The notes beneath the pieces were generated by a model. It was not told where the DNA came from and ran no database searches. It saw only the letters and a program-made list of their open reading frames with translations. 64,000 bases of DNA from an alpha proteobacterium BAL199. GTDB lineage: Bacteria > Pseudomonadota > Alphaproteobacteria > Thalassobaculales > Thalassobaculaceae. Positions 25,428-34,054 of the stretch are shown here, piece after piece (position 1 is the first letter of the stretch; the number at the start of each line of letters is the position of its first letter). A program made the position numbers and the translations under genes. Location: NCBI GenBank assembly GCA_000171835.1, contig ABHC01000009.1, positions 62,001-126,000 on the forward strand, read 5' to 3'.

Positions 25428-26870
25428 TCAGGCGGCGTCGCGGGAAGCGCCCGCGGCCTTGGCAGTCAGGTGATCATGGATCCGGTCGGCGGCGTCGCGC
25501 CCGTCGCGCACCGCCCACACCACCAGCGATGCGCCGCGCACGATGTCCCCGGCCGCGAACACACCGTCCAGACTGGTCATCATCGAGCGGAAGTCGATGC
25601 CGATCGTGCCCCAGCGGCTGACCTTGAGCTCGGCGGTGCCGAACGCCGACGGCAGGTCCTCAGGATCGAAGCCGAGCGCGGTGATCGCCATGTCGCAATC
25701 AATCACGAAGCTGGAGTCCTCGATCGGCTGCGGGGTCTGGCGGCCGGTCGCGTCGGCCACCCCCAGCCGGATGCGATGGCTGCGCACACCGGTCACCCGG
25801 CGATCGCCCATGAACGCTTCCGGTGCCGACAACCACTGGAAGACGACCCCTTCGTCCTCGGCGTTGGCAACCTCGCGCTGCGAGCCGGGCATATTGGCCC
25901 GGTCGCGCCGGTACAGGCAGGTCACCGACGTCGCGCCCTGGCGCACCGCGGTGCGGACGCAGTCCATCGCGGTGTCACCGCCGCCGATCACCAACACGCG
26001 CTTGCCGGCCGCGTTCAGCGTGCCGTCATCGAACGCCGGCACCGCGTCTCCGAGGCCCTTGCGATTCGACGCGGTCAGGTAATCGAGCGCCGGATAAATG
26101 CCGTCGAGCCCGACACCCGGACACTGGATGTCGCGTGCCTTGTAGACCCCGGTGGCGATCAGCACGGCGTCGTGGCGGGCCCGCAGCTCCTCCATCGAGA
26201 CCGTCACCCCGACCTCGGTGTTCGGGTGATAGTTCACCCCGCCATCGGCCAGCAGGGCGCTGCGACGCTCGACCACATCCTTCTCGAGCTTGAAGTTCGG
26301 AATCCCGTAGATCAGCAGGCCGCCCATGCGGTCATACCGGTCATAGACATGAACCTGATAGCCACGCTTGCGCAGTTGTTCACCCGCCGCCAGCCCGGCC
26401 GGACCGCCGCCGATGATACCGACGGATTCGGTCCGCTCGCGCGGCGGAACCACCGGCTTGACCCAACCGTTCTCAAAGGCCTTCTCGGTGATGTATTTCT
26501 CGACAGAACCGATCGTGACCGACTCGAACCCCTTCTCGATGACGCAGTTGCCCTCGCACAGACGGTCCTGCGGGCAGATCCGGCCGCAAATCTCAGGAAA
26601 ATTGTTGGTCGCGCTGGCGACCTCATAAGCTTCCTCGAGCCGCCCTTCGGCGGTCAGCATCAGCCAGTCCGGGATGTTGTTGTGCAGCGGACAGTGGACC
26701 TGACAGAACGGCACGCCGCATTGCGAGCAACGACCGGCCTGTTCGCCGGCACCCGCCGCATCGAACTCGGCGTAGATTTCACCGAAATCGGTCGCACGCT
26801 CGTCGGCCGACCGCTTGGTGGGCGAGCGCTTGGCGGTGTCCACGAACTTGAGCATGCGGTCTGTCGTCAC
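25428..26870 (-). CDS. gltD: Glutamate synthase (NADPH), small (beta) subunit
   Basis: Passes electrons from NADPH through FAD and 4Fe-4S clusters to GltB. The N-terminal cluster cysteines are in CSQCGVPFCQVHCP. GIIGGGPAGLAAGEQL binds FAD and VLVIGGGDTAMDCV binds NADPH; the end shows AAGDIVRGASLVVWAVRDGR. GTG 26870 was chosen because a long purine tract (GGAGGAGGAGG) stands 7 bases before it; this gives 480 residues, the usual size. It is the first gene of the operon. A hairpin sits immediately upstream of the ribosome site and an inverted repeat lies at 26936-26960. Confidence 0.95.
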   Translation of the reverse strand: MTTDRMLKFVDTAKRSPTKRSADERATDFGEIYAEFDAAGAGEQAGRCSQCGVPFCQVHCPLHNNIPDWLMLTAEGRLEEAYEVASATNNFPEICGRICPQDRLCEGNCVIEKGFESVTIGSVEKYITEKAFENGWVKPVVPPRERTESVGIIGGGPAGLAAGEQLRKRGYQVHVYDRYDRMGGLLIYGIPNFKLEKDVVERRSALLADGGVNYHPNTEVGVTVSMEELRARHDAVLIATGVYKARDIQCPGVGLDGIYPALDYLTASNRKGLGDAVPAFDDGTLNAAGKRVLVIGGGDTAMDCVRTAVRQGATSVTCLYRRDRANMPGSQREVANAEDEGVVFQWLSAPEAFMGDRRVTGVRSHRIRLGVADATGRQTPQPIEDSSFVIDCDMAITALGFDPEDLPSAFGTAELKVSRWGTIGIDFRSMMTSLDGVFAAGDIVRGASLVVWAVRDGRDAADRIHDHLTAKAAGASRDAA

Positions 26871-26885
26871 GGCGGCCTCCTCCTC

Positions 26886-26910
26886 CCGCACGTTCGTGAT
26901 CGTCGTGCGG
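26886..26910 (-). promoter_or_regulatory. Leader hairpin next to the gltD ribosome binding site
   Basis: CCGCACG and CGTGCGG form a perfect 7-base stem around an 11-base loop. In the mRNA sense the stem ends directly at the GGAGGAGGAGG purine tract, so its formation could influence translation start. I do not recognise a known riboswitch. Confidence 0.42.
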
Positions 26911-26935
26911 CTTCCAGGGACCGCTTTATACACAA

Positions 26936-26960
26936 CGTAGGCGCCAGGATAAAGCCTACG
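26936..26960. promoter_or_regulatory. Inverted repeat in the gltD promoter region
   Basis: CGTAGGC and GCCTACG are perfect 7-base arms separated by 11 bases. On the minus strand the repeat lies just ahead of TATAAA (26925-26930), a possible -10 element, so it is placed as an operator would be. The rest of 26871-27168 is AT-rich spacer without a gene. Confidence 0.4.
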
Positions 26961-27168
26961 AGCACAAACTAGGACAACAATGCTTACTATTTCCCAATCA
27001 TCATCAATGCAGTTCTGGGCCGTCGCGGCTGTGCTGGCATTGTCGTCGGAAAATTAGTACCAAATCTGGACAATTTTCTAGACTGTCCCACCAACCCGCG
27101 AATGACTAAGGTTCTGCGCCGTTGTTTGGAGGGAGTTCCGGCGACTCCGACGTTGGGGAGCGTCGTAC

Positions 27169-27969
27169 GTGCCTGTCGAGCAATTGATCATTCTTGCCCT
27201 GGTCCAGGGCATCACCGAGTTCCTGCCGATCAGTTCGTCGGCGCATCTCATTCTGGTCCCTCAGTTCACAGGGGCTGCCGATCAGGGTCCCCTGATCGAC
27301 GTCGCGGTGCATGTCGGGACGCTCGGTGCGGTGGTGCTCTATCTGTGGCGCGACGTCGTCCAGATGCTGGTCGGCATCGGCTGGGCGCTACGCGGACGGC
27401 CGGACGCCGGATTCAGATTGGCGCTGCAGATCGTCCTTGCAACCATACCACTGGTCGCGGCCGGCTATGCGGCGTCACGCTATCTCGGCACTGAACTACG
27501 CTCGATCCAGGTGATCGCCTGGGCGACGCTGGGGTTCGGTATCCTGCTGTGGATCGTCGACCGGGCGGGCATGACGGTCCGGCGGATCGAGCACATGAAA
27601 TACGGCAGAGCGTTCTTCATCGGCCTGTCGCAGGTACTGGCGCTGATCCCGGGAACCAGCCGGTCCGGCATCACCATGACGGCCGCGCGATTCCTCGGCT
27701 TTGAGCGGTCGGAAGCGGCACGATTCTCGATGCTGCTAGCCATCCCGGCGATCCTCGCAGCCGGCACGCTGGCCGGCCTTGACCTGTACAAGAGTGGCGA
27801 CGCCCAACTGACCACCGATGCGGTTATCGCCGCCGGCCTGTCGCTGATTACCGCGCTGTTCGCCATCGTTGCGATGATGGGATGGCTGAAGCGGGCAAGC
27901 TTCCTGCCGTTCGTGCTGTACCGCATCCTGCTCGGTTGCGGCCTGCTGATCTGGATCTACCTGTATTAA
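27169..27969 (+). CDS. uppP: Undecaprenyl-diphosphatase
   Basis: Inner-membrane phosphatase that regenerates undecaprenyl phosphate for peptidoglycan and other envelope polymers; overproduction gives bacitracin resistance in known cases. Both family motifs are present: QGITEFLPISSSAHLIL near residues 14-30 and GTSRSGITM near 161-169. Eight hydrophobic segments fit the family. The GTG start at 27169 has GGGGAG upstream. At 266 residues it is full length. It converges with the NDUFA9-like gene. Confidence 0.95.
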   Translation: MPVEQLIILALVQGITEFLPISSSAHLILVPQFTGAADQGPLIDVAVHVGTLGAVVLYLWRDVVQMLVGIGWALRGRPDAGFRLALQIVLATIPLVAAGYAASRYLGTELRSIQVIAWATLGFGILLWIVDRAGMTVRRIEHMKYGRAFFIGLSQVLALIPGTSRSGITMTAARFLGFERSEAARFSMLLAIPAILAAGTLAGLDLYKSGDAQLTTDAVIAAGLSLITALFAIVAMMGWLKRASFLPFVLYRILLGCGLLIWIYLY

Positions 27970-27990
27970 CGTCAGTCCTGCCGGGCTCCG

Positions 27991-28944
27991 TCAGGCCGGC
28001 GCCCGTCCGCCGGAATAGCGGCCACCAACCCGGAACTTGTCCATGTAGCTCGGCAGGATGAGTTCCACCGGCGTCGGCTCGATCCCGAGATCGGCCAGCG
28101 TCTTGGCCCCTGCCGACACGATGTTGTCGCGCTTCAGCAATTCGACCTGATCCCGGGTAACCGGTGGCACCGGCAACAGTTCCAGGACCCCGCCCAGCAA
28201 CGATGCCGCCCAGAACGGCAGCGGCAGCAACTTGCGGTTTCGCCGAGTATGCGCCTGCATCAACTCCAGCAGTTGGCGGAACGTGTAGATGGTCGGCCCG
28301 CCGAGTTCGAAGGTCGCACCGGCCGCATCGGACCGATCAAGCACCGCCAGCGCAGCATCGGCGACGTCGTCGACATAGACCGGCTGGAACTTGGTGGAAC
28401 CACCGCCAAACAGCGGCAGCACCGGCGAGATCTGAGCCATCGCCGCGAACCGATTGAAGAACGAGTCGTCCGGCCCGAAGACGATCGACGGCCGCAGGAT
28501 CGTTGCCGACGGGAACGCTGCCCGCACGGCCGCCTCGCCCGCCGCTTTGGTGCGCGCATACCTCGATCGGCTGTCCGGGTCGGCACCGATCGCCGACACG
28601 TGGATCATGGCCGTGGCGCCAGCAGCGGCCGCCGCCTTTGCGATCGTGCCGGGCGCCGTCTCCTGGACCGCTTCGAAAGTATTGCGACCTGAAGGGTACA
28701 GAATACCCACGAGACTGATGACGATGTCGGCCCCGACAATCGCACGAGCGACCGAGGCCGGGTCGGTGACGTCGGCCCGCATCGGCGTGATCTGCCCGAC
28801 GCTCCCCATCGTGCGCAGGAACTTGGCGCGCTCGGCGTCCTGGCAGGCGGCGTTCACCCGCGCTCCGCGAGCGGCGAGTTCGCGAACGATGTTCCGGCCA
28901 ACGAAGCCGGACGCTCCGAACACGGTGACGAGCTTGCCTTGCAT
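27991..28944 (-). CDS. Complex I NDUFA9-family NAD(P)-binding protein
   Basis: An atypical SDR of 317 residues related to the mitochondrial complex I accessory subunit NDUFA9. The cofactor motif is VFGASGFVGRNIVREL at residues 8-23. MIHVSAIGADPDSRSRYARTK follows, in which the usual catalytic Tyr-Lys is only partly kept, and the later ILRPSIVFGPDDSFFNRF is typical of the group. ATG 28944 is preceded by GAGGAAG. In alphaproteobacteria these proteins are thought to stabilise or help assemble NADH dehydrogenase; no nuo genes are in the window. Confidence 0.87.
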   Translation of the reverse strand: MQGKLVTVFGASGFVGRNIVRELAARGARVNAACQDAERAKFLRTMGSVGQITPMRADVTDPASVARAIVGADIVISLVGILYPSGRNTFEAVQETAPGTIAKAAAAAGATAMIHVSAIGADPDSRSRYARTKAAGEAAVRAAFPSATILRPSIVFGPDDSFFNRFAAMAQISPVLPLFGGGSTKFQPVYVDDVADAALAVLDRSDAAGATFELGGPTIYTFRQLLELMQAHTRRNRKLLPLPFWAASLLGGVLELLPVPPVTRDQVELLKRDNIVSAGAKTLADLGIEPTPVELILPSYMDKFRVGGRYSGGRAPA

Positions 28945-29062
28945 GGCAACTTCCTCTTCGGCGGTGGGCGCAACGCAACGGCTTATAATACAGCGTGACG
29001 GCCCAGGGGGAGGGCGAATTCTCAAACGTCCGGCAACCGACCGATTTCGCGTCGAAAACCCT

Positions 29063-29091
29063 TTGACAGAGGCACGGGGGGTCACTATGTC
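29063..29091 (+). promoter_or_regulatory. Sigma-70-type promoter of the tRNA-Leu gene
   Basis: TTGACA at 29063-29068 and TATGTC at 29086-29091 with a 17-base spacer. The expected transcript start lies about 30 bases before the tRNA. The -35 is a perfect consensus; the -10 is the weaker, alphaproteobacterial kind. Confidence 0.6.
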
Positions 29092-29130
29092 TGCGCTCCC
29101 GTGACGGTGCTGTACGCACCTCCGCACCGT

Positions 29131-29217
29131 GCCCAGGTGGCGGAATTGGTAGACGCGCTAGCTTCAGGTGCTAGTGGCCGAAAGGTCGTGGAAGTTCGAG
29201 TCTTCTCCTGGGCACCA
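29131..29217 (+). tRNA. tRNA-Leu (anticodon CAG)
   Basis: An 87-base tRNA including an encoded CCA (29215-29217). The acceptor arms GCCCAGG and CCTGGGC pair perfectly. The anticodon stem CTAGC/GCTAG encloses the loop TTCAGGT with anticodon CAG at 29165-29167. A long variable arm (TGGCCGAAAGGTCG) shows the class II shape, and the T-loop TTCGAGT is normal. The RNase D gene begins 23 bases downstream. Confidence 0.97.
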
Positions 29218-29240
29218 TACTTTCTCGTCGAGGCGTGCGA

Positions 29241-29852
29241 ATGACCGTGACCCTGCACCACGGCGACCTGCCCGACGGGCTCGACCTCGGGTCAGTGGTT
29301 GCAATCGATTCCGAGACCATGGGCCTTCGGCCGATCCGCGACCGCCTGTGCGTGGTGCAATTTTCCTCTGGAGACGGTACCGCGCATCTGGTGCAGTTCG
29401 CGCCGGGCGAATACGACGCGCCCAACCTGACCCGGATGCTGACCGACCCCGATGTGCTGAAGCTGTTTCACTTCGCCCGGTTCGATGTCGCTGTCCTGCA
29501 GGCCTTTCTCGGCGTCGCGACGGCCCCGATCTACTGCACCAAGATCGCCTCCAAGCTGGTCCGGACGTACACCGACCGGCATGGGTTGAAGGATCTGTGC
29601 CGGGAACTGATCGGCGTGGATCTGTCCAAGCAGCAGCAGTCGTCGGACTGGGGCGCGGCCGAGTTGACGGCGGAGCAGTTGGCCTACGCCGCGTCCGACG
29701 TGTTGCACCTGCACGCCTTGAAGGACCGGCTCGATATCATGCTGGCTCGCGAAGGGCGGACCGGAATTGCGGCGGATTGCTTTCGTTTCCTGGGCACACG
29801 GGCGGCGCTGGACCTGATCGGCTATGCCGACGAGGATATCTTCGCGCACTGA
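29241..29852 (+). CDS. rnd: Ribonuclease D-like 3'-5' exonuclease (DEDDy)
   Basis: Exoribonuclease of the RNase D family, which trims 3' ends of tRNAs and other small RNAs. The DEDDy residues are visible: Asp and Glu in AIDSETMGL, Asp in FHFARFDVAVL, and Tyr/Asp in AYAASDVLHL. At 203 residues it consists only of the catalytic domain and lacks the HRDC domains of the long enterobacterial enzyme, as is common in alphaproteobacteria. ATG 29241 follows GAGG. It sits directly behind a tRNA gene and ahead of the Lpt genes. Confidence 0.9.
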   Translation: MTVTLHHGDLPDGLDLGSVVAIDSETMGLRPIRDRLCVVQFSSGDGTAHLVQFAPGEYDAPNLTRMLTDPDVLKLFHFARFDVAVLQAFLGVATAPIYCTKIASKLVRTYTDRHGLKDLCRELIGVDLSKQQQSSDWGAAELTAEQLAYAASDVLHLHALKDRLDIMLAREGRTGIAADCFRFLGTRAALDLIGYADEDIFAH

Positions 29853-29926
29853 GCCCGATTGCCACGCCGGCTACACGGCGGCTGCCCGACACGCTATAAC
29901 CAACGCGCATGATGCAGCGGACGTGA

Positions 29927-30601
29927 GTGACCGTGTCGAACACCGACCCGACCATCGCCGAACCTATCGCCCGACGCCCGCGACCGCGCGCGCCTCGGAC
30001 GTTCGCTGTGGCGCGCGCCAGCCGGCTGGTTGCGGCCATGAAGATGCTGCTGCCGGCGATCGCGTTGTGTCTGGTGGCACTGGTGGTCATCTGGCCGCAA
30101 CTGCTGCAGGAAGCGCAAAAGTACCCGATGCGCGGCAAGCCGATCAACGCATCGGACGCCGACACACTGCGGGTCGCCAATCCCCGTTTCATCGGTGTCG
30201 ACGAGAAGGACCGTCCGTACGAGATCATCGCGACGTCGGCTCGCCAGGAAAGTGAATCGGCCGACGCGGTCCATCTGGAGCGGCCGCAGGCCGACATGAT
30301 TACTGACAAGGGTGATTGGGTGACGCTGACCGCCGGCCAGGGCGTCTGGCACAAGCGAGACGAGGTGGTCGACCTCGCCGGTGGTGTCTCGGTCTTCCAT
30401 GAGGCCGGCCACCAGTTGGTCTCCGATACCGCCCGCATCAGTCTGGGGGCCGGCACCGCCGAAAGCGACGACGCCACCAGCGGACAAAGCCCGGGCGGCA
30501 ACGTCCAGGGCGAAGGCTTCAGGTTGTTCGATCGGGGCGCCCGGATCGTGTTCACCGGCCGGGCCAAGGCAGTTCTCTATGGAGCCGGAACCAGCGGATG
30601 A
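29927..30601 (+). CDS. lptC: LPS export ABC transporter periplasmic protein LptC
   Basis: Bitopic inner-membrane protein that receives lipopolysaccharide from LptB2FG and hands it to LptA. A single transmembrane segment (MLLPAIALCLVALVVIW, about 40-56) is followed by a periplasmic beta-jellyroll (YPMRGKPINASDADTLRVAN onward). GTG 29927 is the chosen start and GTG 29933 is an alternative. At 224 residues it is typical. It overlaps lptA by four bases (ATGA), so the two are translationally linked. Confidence 0.88.
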   Translation: MTVSNTDPTIAEPIARRPRPRAPRTFAVARASRLVAAMKMLLPAIALCLVALVVIWPQLLQEAQKYPMRGKPINASDADTLRVANPRFIGVDEKDRPYEIIATSARQESESADAVHLERPQADMITDKGDWVTLTAGQGVWHKRDEVVDLAGGVSVFHEAGHQLVSDTARISLGAGTAESDDATSGQSPGGNVQGEGFRLFDRGARIVFTGRAKAVLYGAGTSG

Positions 30602-31440
30602 ACTTAAGGAACCACCCGTTGCTGCCACGGCACCCGCTGGCCATCTTGATTGCCTGTGTAGCGCTGGTGGGCTTCACGGCGGCCGTCGCTCCCGCCCGTG
30701 CCCAATTGCTTCAAGGTTCGGGCGACGATCAGGTTCCGGTCACCGTCGAGGCAGATCAGGGTATCGAGTGGATTCGTGACAGCAGCACCTATGTTGCGCG
30801 CGGCAATGCAAAGGCCACCCGCGGTGACACGCGGGTCAACGCCGACACGCTGACCGCCCGCTATCGCGAGAAGCCGGACGGCACCACCGAGATCTTCCGG
30901 CTGGAAGCCGATGGCCACGTGGTAATCACGACCCCGCGGGAGCGCGCCACCGGTGACCGGGCAGTGTACGATCTGGACAAGGCAAACGTTGTCCTGACCG
31001 GACGGGATCTTCGGTTCCAGAACGCCGGCGACGTCATCACCGCCCGGGACAGCCTGGAGTACCGTCAAGGTCAACGGGTCGCCATCGCCCGAGGAGACGC
31101 GACCGCCATCCGTGAGAACCAGCGCATTCGCGCCGATACCTTGGTTGCGCGGTTCGAGGAACGCACGAAAGGCGCCAGCACCCTGGCGGTCGTCGAAGCC
31201 AACGGCAATGTGGTGATCACCACACCGCAAGAGGTCGCTCGAGGCCGCGAAGGTGTCTATAATGCCGACAAGGAGACGGCGACGCTGACCGGGGACGTAC
31301 GCATCACGCGCGGAAAGAACCAACTGAACGGTGAACGCGCAGTGGTTAATCTCAAGACTGGAATCAGCCGCCTCCTGCCCGCCGGGAAAGGTGGGGAGCG
31401 GGTAAAAGGACTTTTCACACCGGGAAAGGCGCCGCAATGA
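30598..31440 (+). CDS. lptA: LPS transport periplasmic protein LptA (OstA domain)
   Basis: Soluble periplasmic bridge for lipopolysaccharide between LptC and LptD. A signal peptide ends near ARA-Q (about residue 35). The OstA pattern is repeated: VTVEADQGIEWIRDSSTYVA begins the first sheet, and later YDLDKANVVLTG and YNADKETATLTGDVRI show the same strand pattern. At 280 residues it is longer than the E. coli protein (about 185), as usual for alphaproteobacteria. lptB follows after 37 bases. Confidence 0.9.
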   Translation: MNLRNHPLLPRHPLAILIACVALVGFTAAVAPARAQLLQGSGDDQVPVTVEADQGIEWIRDSSTYVARGNAKATRGDTRVNADTLTARYREKPDGTTEIFRLEADGHVVITTPRERATGDRAVYDLDKANVVLTGRDLRFQNAGDVITARDSLEYRQGQRVAIARGDATAIRENQRIRADTLVARFEERTKGASTLAVVEANGNVVITTPQEVARGREGVYNADKETATLTGDVRITRGKNQLNGERAVVNLKTGISRLLPAGKGGERVKGLFTPGKAPQ

Positions 31441-31477
31441 CCGTGGCCCACACCGAGCGAAGAGGAGCGTGTGACGC

Positions 31478-32278
31478 ATGACCGGCCGCGAGGACGATAC
31501 GATCACCGCGCAAGGCCCGCGTCCACGTCTGGTGCGCACCGGTGACGGCCAGTACCCTGACGGTCTGGTCGCCCGCAATATTGGCAAGAGCTTCAAGAAA
31601 CGCCCGGTCCTGCGCGATGTATCGGTCAACGTGCGCCGGGGCGAAGCCGTCGGGCTTTTGGGTCCGAACGGCGCCGGCAAGACCACGTGCTTCTATGTCA
31701 TCACCGGACTGATCTCGGCCGACGCCGGCTCAGTGGCCCTGGATGGTAACGACGTTACCGATCTGCCGATGTACCGTCGGGCTCGGTTGGGCATCGGTTA
31801 TCTCCCGCAGGAAGCATCGATTTTCCGAGGCCTGACGGTTGAGCAGAACATCCGCGCGGTCCTGGAGGTGGTCGAGCCGAACGCCAACCGGCGCGACGCC
31901 ATGCTGGACGACCTGCTGGCGGAATTCTCGATCAGCCATCTGCGCCGCACGCCGTCGCTGGCGCTGTCCGGCGGCGAACGCCGACGCGTCGAGATCGCGC
32001 GGGCCCTGGCCTCGCAGCCGAACTTCATCCTGCTGGACGAACCGTTGGCCGGCATCGACCCGATCGCGGTATCCGAGATCCGCGACCTGATCTCCCATTT
32101 GACGGATCGAGGACTCGGCGTGCTGATCACCGATCACAACGTACGCGAGACGCTCGATATCGTAGACCGCGCCTACATCCTGCACGACGGCATGGTGCTG
32201 ATGGAAGGAGCGCCGGGAGACATCGTCGCACACCGCGACGTCCGGCGTTTCTACCTCGGAGAGCGGTTCAGCCTCTGA
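31478..32278 (+). CDS. lptB: LPS export ABC transporter ATP-binding protein LptB
   Basis: ATPase of the LptB2FG lipopolysaccharide extractor. Walker A is GPNGAGKTT, the signature is LSGGERRRVEIARAL and Walker B is FILLDEPLAGIDP, followed by the switch His in ITDHNVRETL. An N-terminal extension of about 25 residues precedes the ABC domain. At 266 residues it is slightly longer than usual. It is followed after 12 bases by rpoN, the common alphaproteobacterial order. Confidence 0.96.
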   Translation: MTGREDDTITAQGPRPRLVRTGDGQYPDGLVARNIGKSFKKRPVLRDVSVNVRRGEAVGLLGPNGAGKTTCFYVITGLISADAGSVALDGNDVTDLPMYRRARLGIGYLPQEASIFRGLTVEQNIRAVLEVVEPNANRRDAMLDDLLAEFSISHLRRTPSLALSGGERRRVEIARALASQPNFILLDEPLAGIDPIAVSEIRDLISHLTDRGLGVLITDHNVRETLDIVDRAYILHDGMVLMEGAPGDIVAHRDVRRFYLGERFSL

Positions 32279-32290
32279 CGGATGTAGTCG

Positions 32291-33862
32291 ATGGCGCTCT
32301 CGCAACGACTTGATCTCCGCCATTCGCAGTCGCTGGTCCTGACGCCCCAGCTGCAACAGGCGATCAAGCTTCTGCAGCTCAACAATATCGAACTGGCTGA
32401 ATACGTAGACGGCGAACTCGCCCAGAATCCGTTGCTGGAACGTGACGATGGCGACGGTCCGGCAACCCTGGAGGCTGTCGGGCAGGACAACCTGCTGCGG
32501 CACGACGACGGCAGCAACACCGAGCCGCCGAGCGAGCGCGCCACCGCCGAGCGCGCCGCCACCGACACCCTGCCATCGGCCAAGGACGACCCAAACGACG
32601 TCGACTACGACAACCATTGGAGCAGCGCCGGCATCGATGAAAGCAGCGGTGTCGCGGCCATGGGCGCCGGCGCAGGGGATCTTGCCGGGTGGCGCACCAA
32701 CAATGGCACCGGCGGCGGCAGTGACGAGTTCGGGCTGGAAGACACGTTGTCCGACAGCAAGACCTTGCGCGACCATCTGCTCGACCAAGTGTCGATGGAG
32801 ATCACCGATCCGGCGGATCGTCTGATCGCTGCGCATCTGGTCGACCTACTGGACGGTGCTGGTTACCTCTCAGGGTCGATCGAGCCGATCGCCGACCAGT
32901 TGGGTTGCCCGCTCCAGGAGGTCGAGCGGGTGCTCGACCGGCTTCAGAAGTTGGATCCAGCGGGTGTGTTCGCCCGCAATCTCAGCGAGTGCCTGGCCCT
33001 GCAGCTTAAGGACCGCAACCGCTATGACCCATGCATGTCCGCCCTTCTGGCGCATCTGCCGATGCTGGCGCAGCGCGACTTTGCCGGCCTGCGCCGGGTT
33101 TGCGGGGTCGACGACGAGGACCTCCTGGAGATGATCGGCGAGATCAAGGCGCTGAATCCAAAGCCGGGCGAAGCTTTCGAGCCGACGCTCGATCAGCCGG
33201 TGGTGCCCGACGTCATCATCCGGCGTGGCCAGGACGGCGGCTGGGCGATCGAGTTGAACGCCGAAACCCTGCCCCGGGTGCTGGTCAACAACGCCTATTT
33301 CTCCGAGGTCTCCCGCCGGTCCGGCAAAGACAAGAAGACCAAGGAATATCTGTCTGAATGCATGCAGTCGGCGAACTGGCTGGTGCGCTCCCTCCACCAG
33401 CGCGCCACCACCATTCTGAAGGTGGCGACCGAGATCGTGCGGCAACAGGACGGATTTCTTGAACGCGGCGTCCAACATCTGCGCCCGCTGGTGCTGCGTG
33501 ACATCGCCGACGCTATCGGCATGCACGAAAGCACGGTCAGCCGGGTGACCAGCAACAAGTTCGTCACCACGCCGCGCGGCGTCTTCGAACTGAAGTATTT
33601 CTTCACCGCTTCGATCGCCTCGTCCGGCGGCGGCGAAGCCCATTCCGCCGAAGCGGTCCGCGACCGGATCAAACGCCTCATCGACGGCGAACCCACATCT
33701 GCCGTACTATCCGACGACCGCATTGTTGAGCTGCTGCGCGGCGATGGCGTCGACATCGCCCGCCGCACAGTCGCTAAGTATCGAGAAGCGTTGCGCATAC
33801 CGTCTAGCGTGCAACGACGGCGCGACAAGGCGACGATGGTCGGCCAGCCGGCCCGGAACTGA
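32291..33862 (+). CDS. rpoN: RNA polymerase sigma-54 factor
   Basis: Sigma factor for -24/-12 promoters that need an AAA+ activator, classically nitrogen metabolism. Region I is the glutamine- and leucine-rich start (RLDLRHSQSLVLTPQLQQ). An acidic, low-complexity region II spans about 58-135. The C-terminal RpoN box appears as ARRTVAKYRE near residue 496. At 523 residues it is full length. It is probably co-transcribed with lptB and sits ahead of hpf and ptsN, the nitrogen PTS context. Confidence 0.97.
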   Translation: MALSQRLDLRHSQSLVLTPQLQQAIKLLQLNNIELAEYVDGELAQNPLLERDDGDGPATLEAVGQDNLLRHDDGSNTEPPSERATAERAATDTLPSAKDDPNDVDYDNHWSSAGIDESSGVAAMGAGAGDLAGWRTNNGTGGGSDEFGLEDTLSDSKTLRDHLLDQVSMEITDPADRLIAAHLVDLLDGAGYLSGSIEPIADQLGCPLQEVERVLDRLQKLDPAGVFARNLSECLALQLKDRNRYDPCMSALLAHLPMLAQRDFAGLRRVCGVDDEDLLEMIGEIKALNPKPGEAFEPTLDQPVVPDVIIRRGQDGGWAIELNAETLPRVLVNNAYFSEVSRRSGKDKKTKEYLSECMQSANWLVRSLHQRATTILKVATEIVRQQDGFLERGVQHLRPLVLRDIADAIGMHESTVSRVTSNKFVTTPRGVFELKYFFTASIASSGGGEAHSAEAVRDRIKRLIDGEPTSAVLSDDRIVELLRGDGVDIARRTVAKYREALRIPSSVQRRRDKATMVGQPARN

Positions 33863-33902
33863 TGGCGTGCAACAGGCTCAGGAGGTACGCATTCAACGCG
33901 AC

Positions 33903-33931
33903 TTGACGGCACCGCGGGCCACGACTAGGTT
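33903..33931 (+). promoter_or_regulatory. Candidate sigma-70 promoter for hpf
   Basis: TTGACG at 33903-33908 and TAGGTT at 33926-33931 with a 17-base spacer, in the 192-base gap between rpoN and hpf. The -10 is a poor match, so this is a tentative call. Confidence 0.35.
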
Positions 33932-34054
33932 CCGCGACCTCGCGCCCGGGTGCCCTGTGGGGGTTCGCGGTCGTCTCCATAAAGGAGCTTGCCTCTTTCG
34001 ACGAGGTCCGAACGACCCCATGTCGAAGTGCGGGACAACTACACGGACAGCATC

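Noticed and set aside
20857-25473. Open frame of more than 1500 codons on the + strand opposite gltB
   Set aside because: It is antisense to a certain gene along its whole length and its translation is rich in Arg, His, Gly and Val without any motif. This is the usual mirror frame of high-GC coding DNA.
29131-29217. tRNA-Leu as an integration site of a mobile element
   Set aside because: No integrase, no repeat of the tRNA 3' end and no change of gene style follows; the downstream genes are conserved housekeeping genes.
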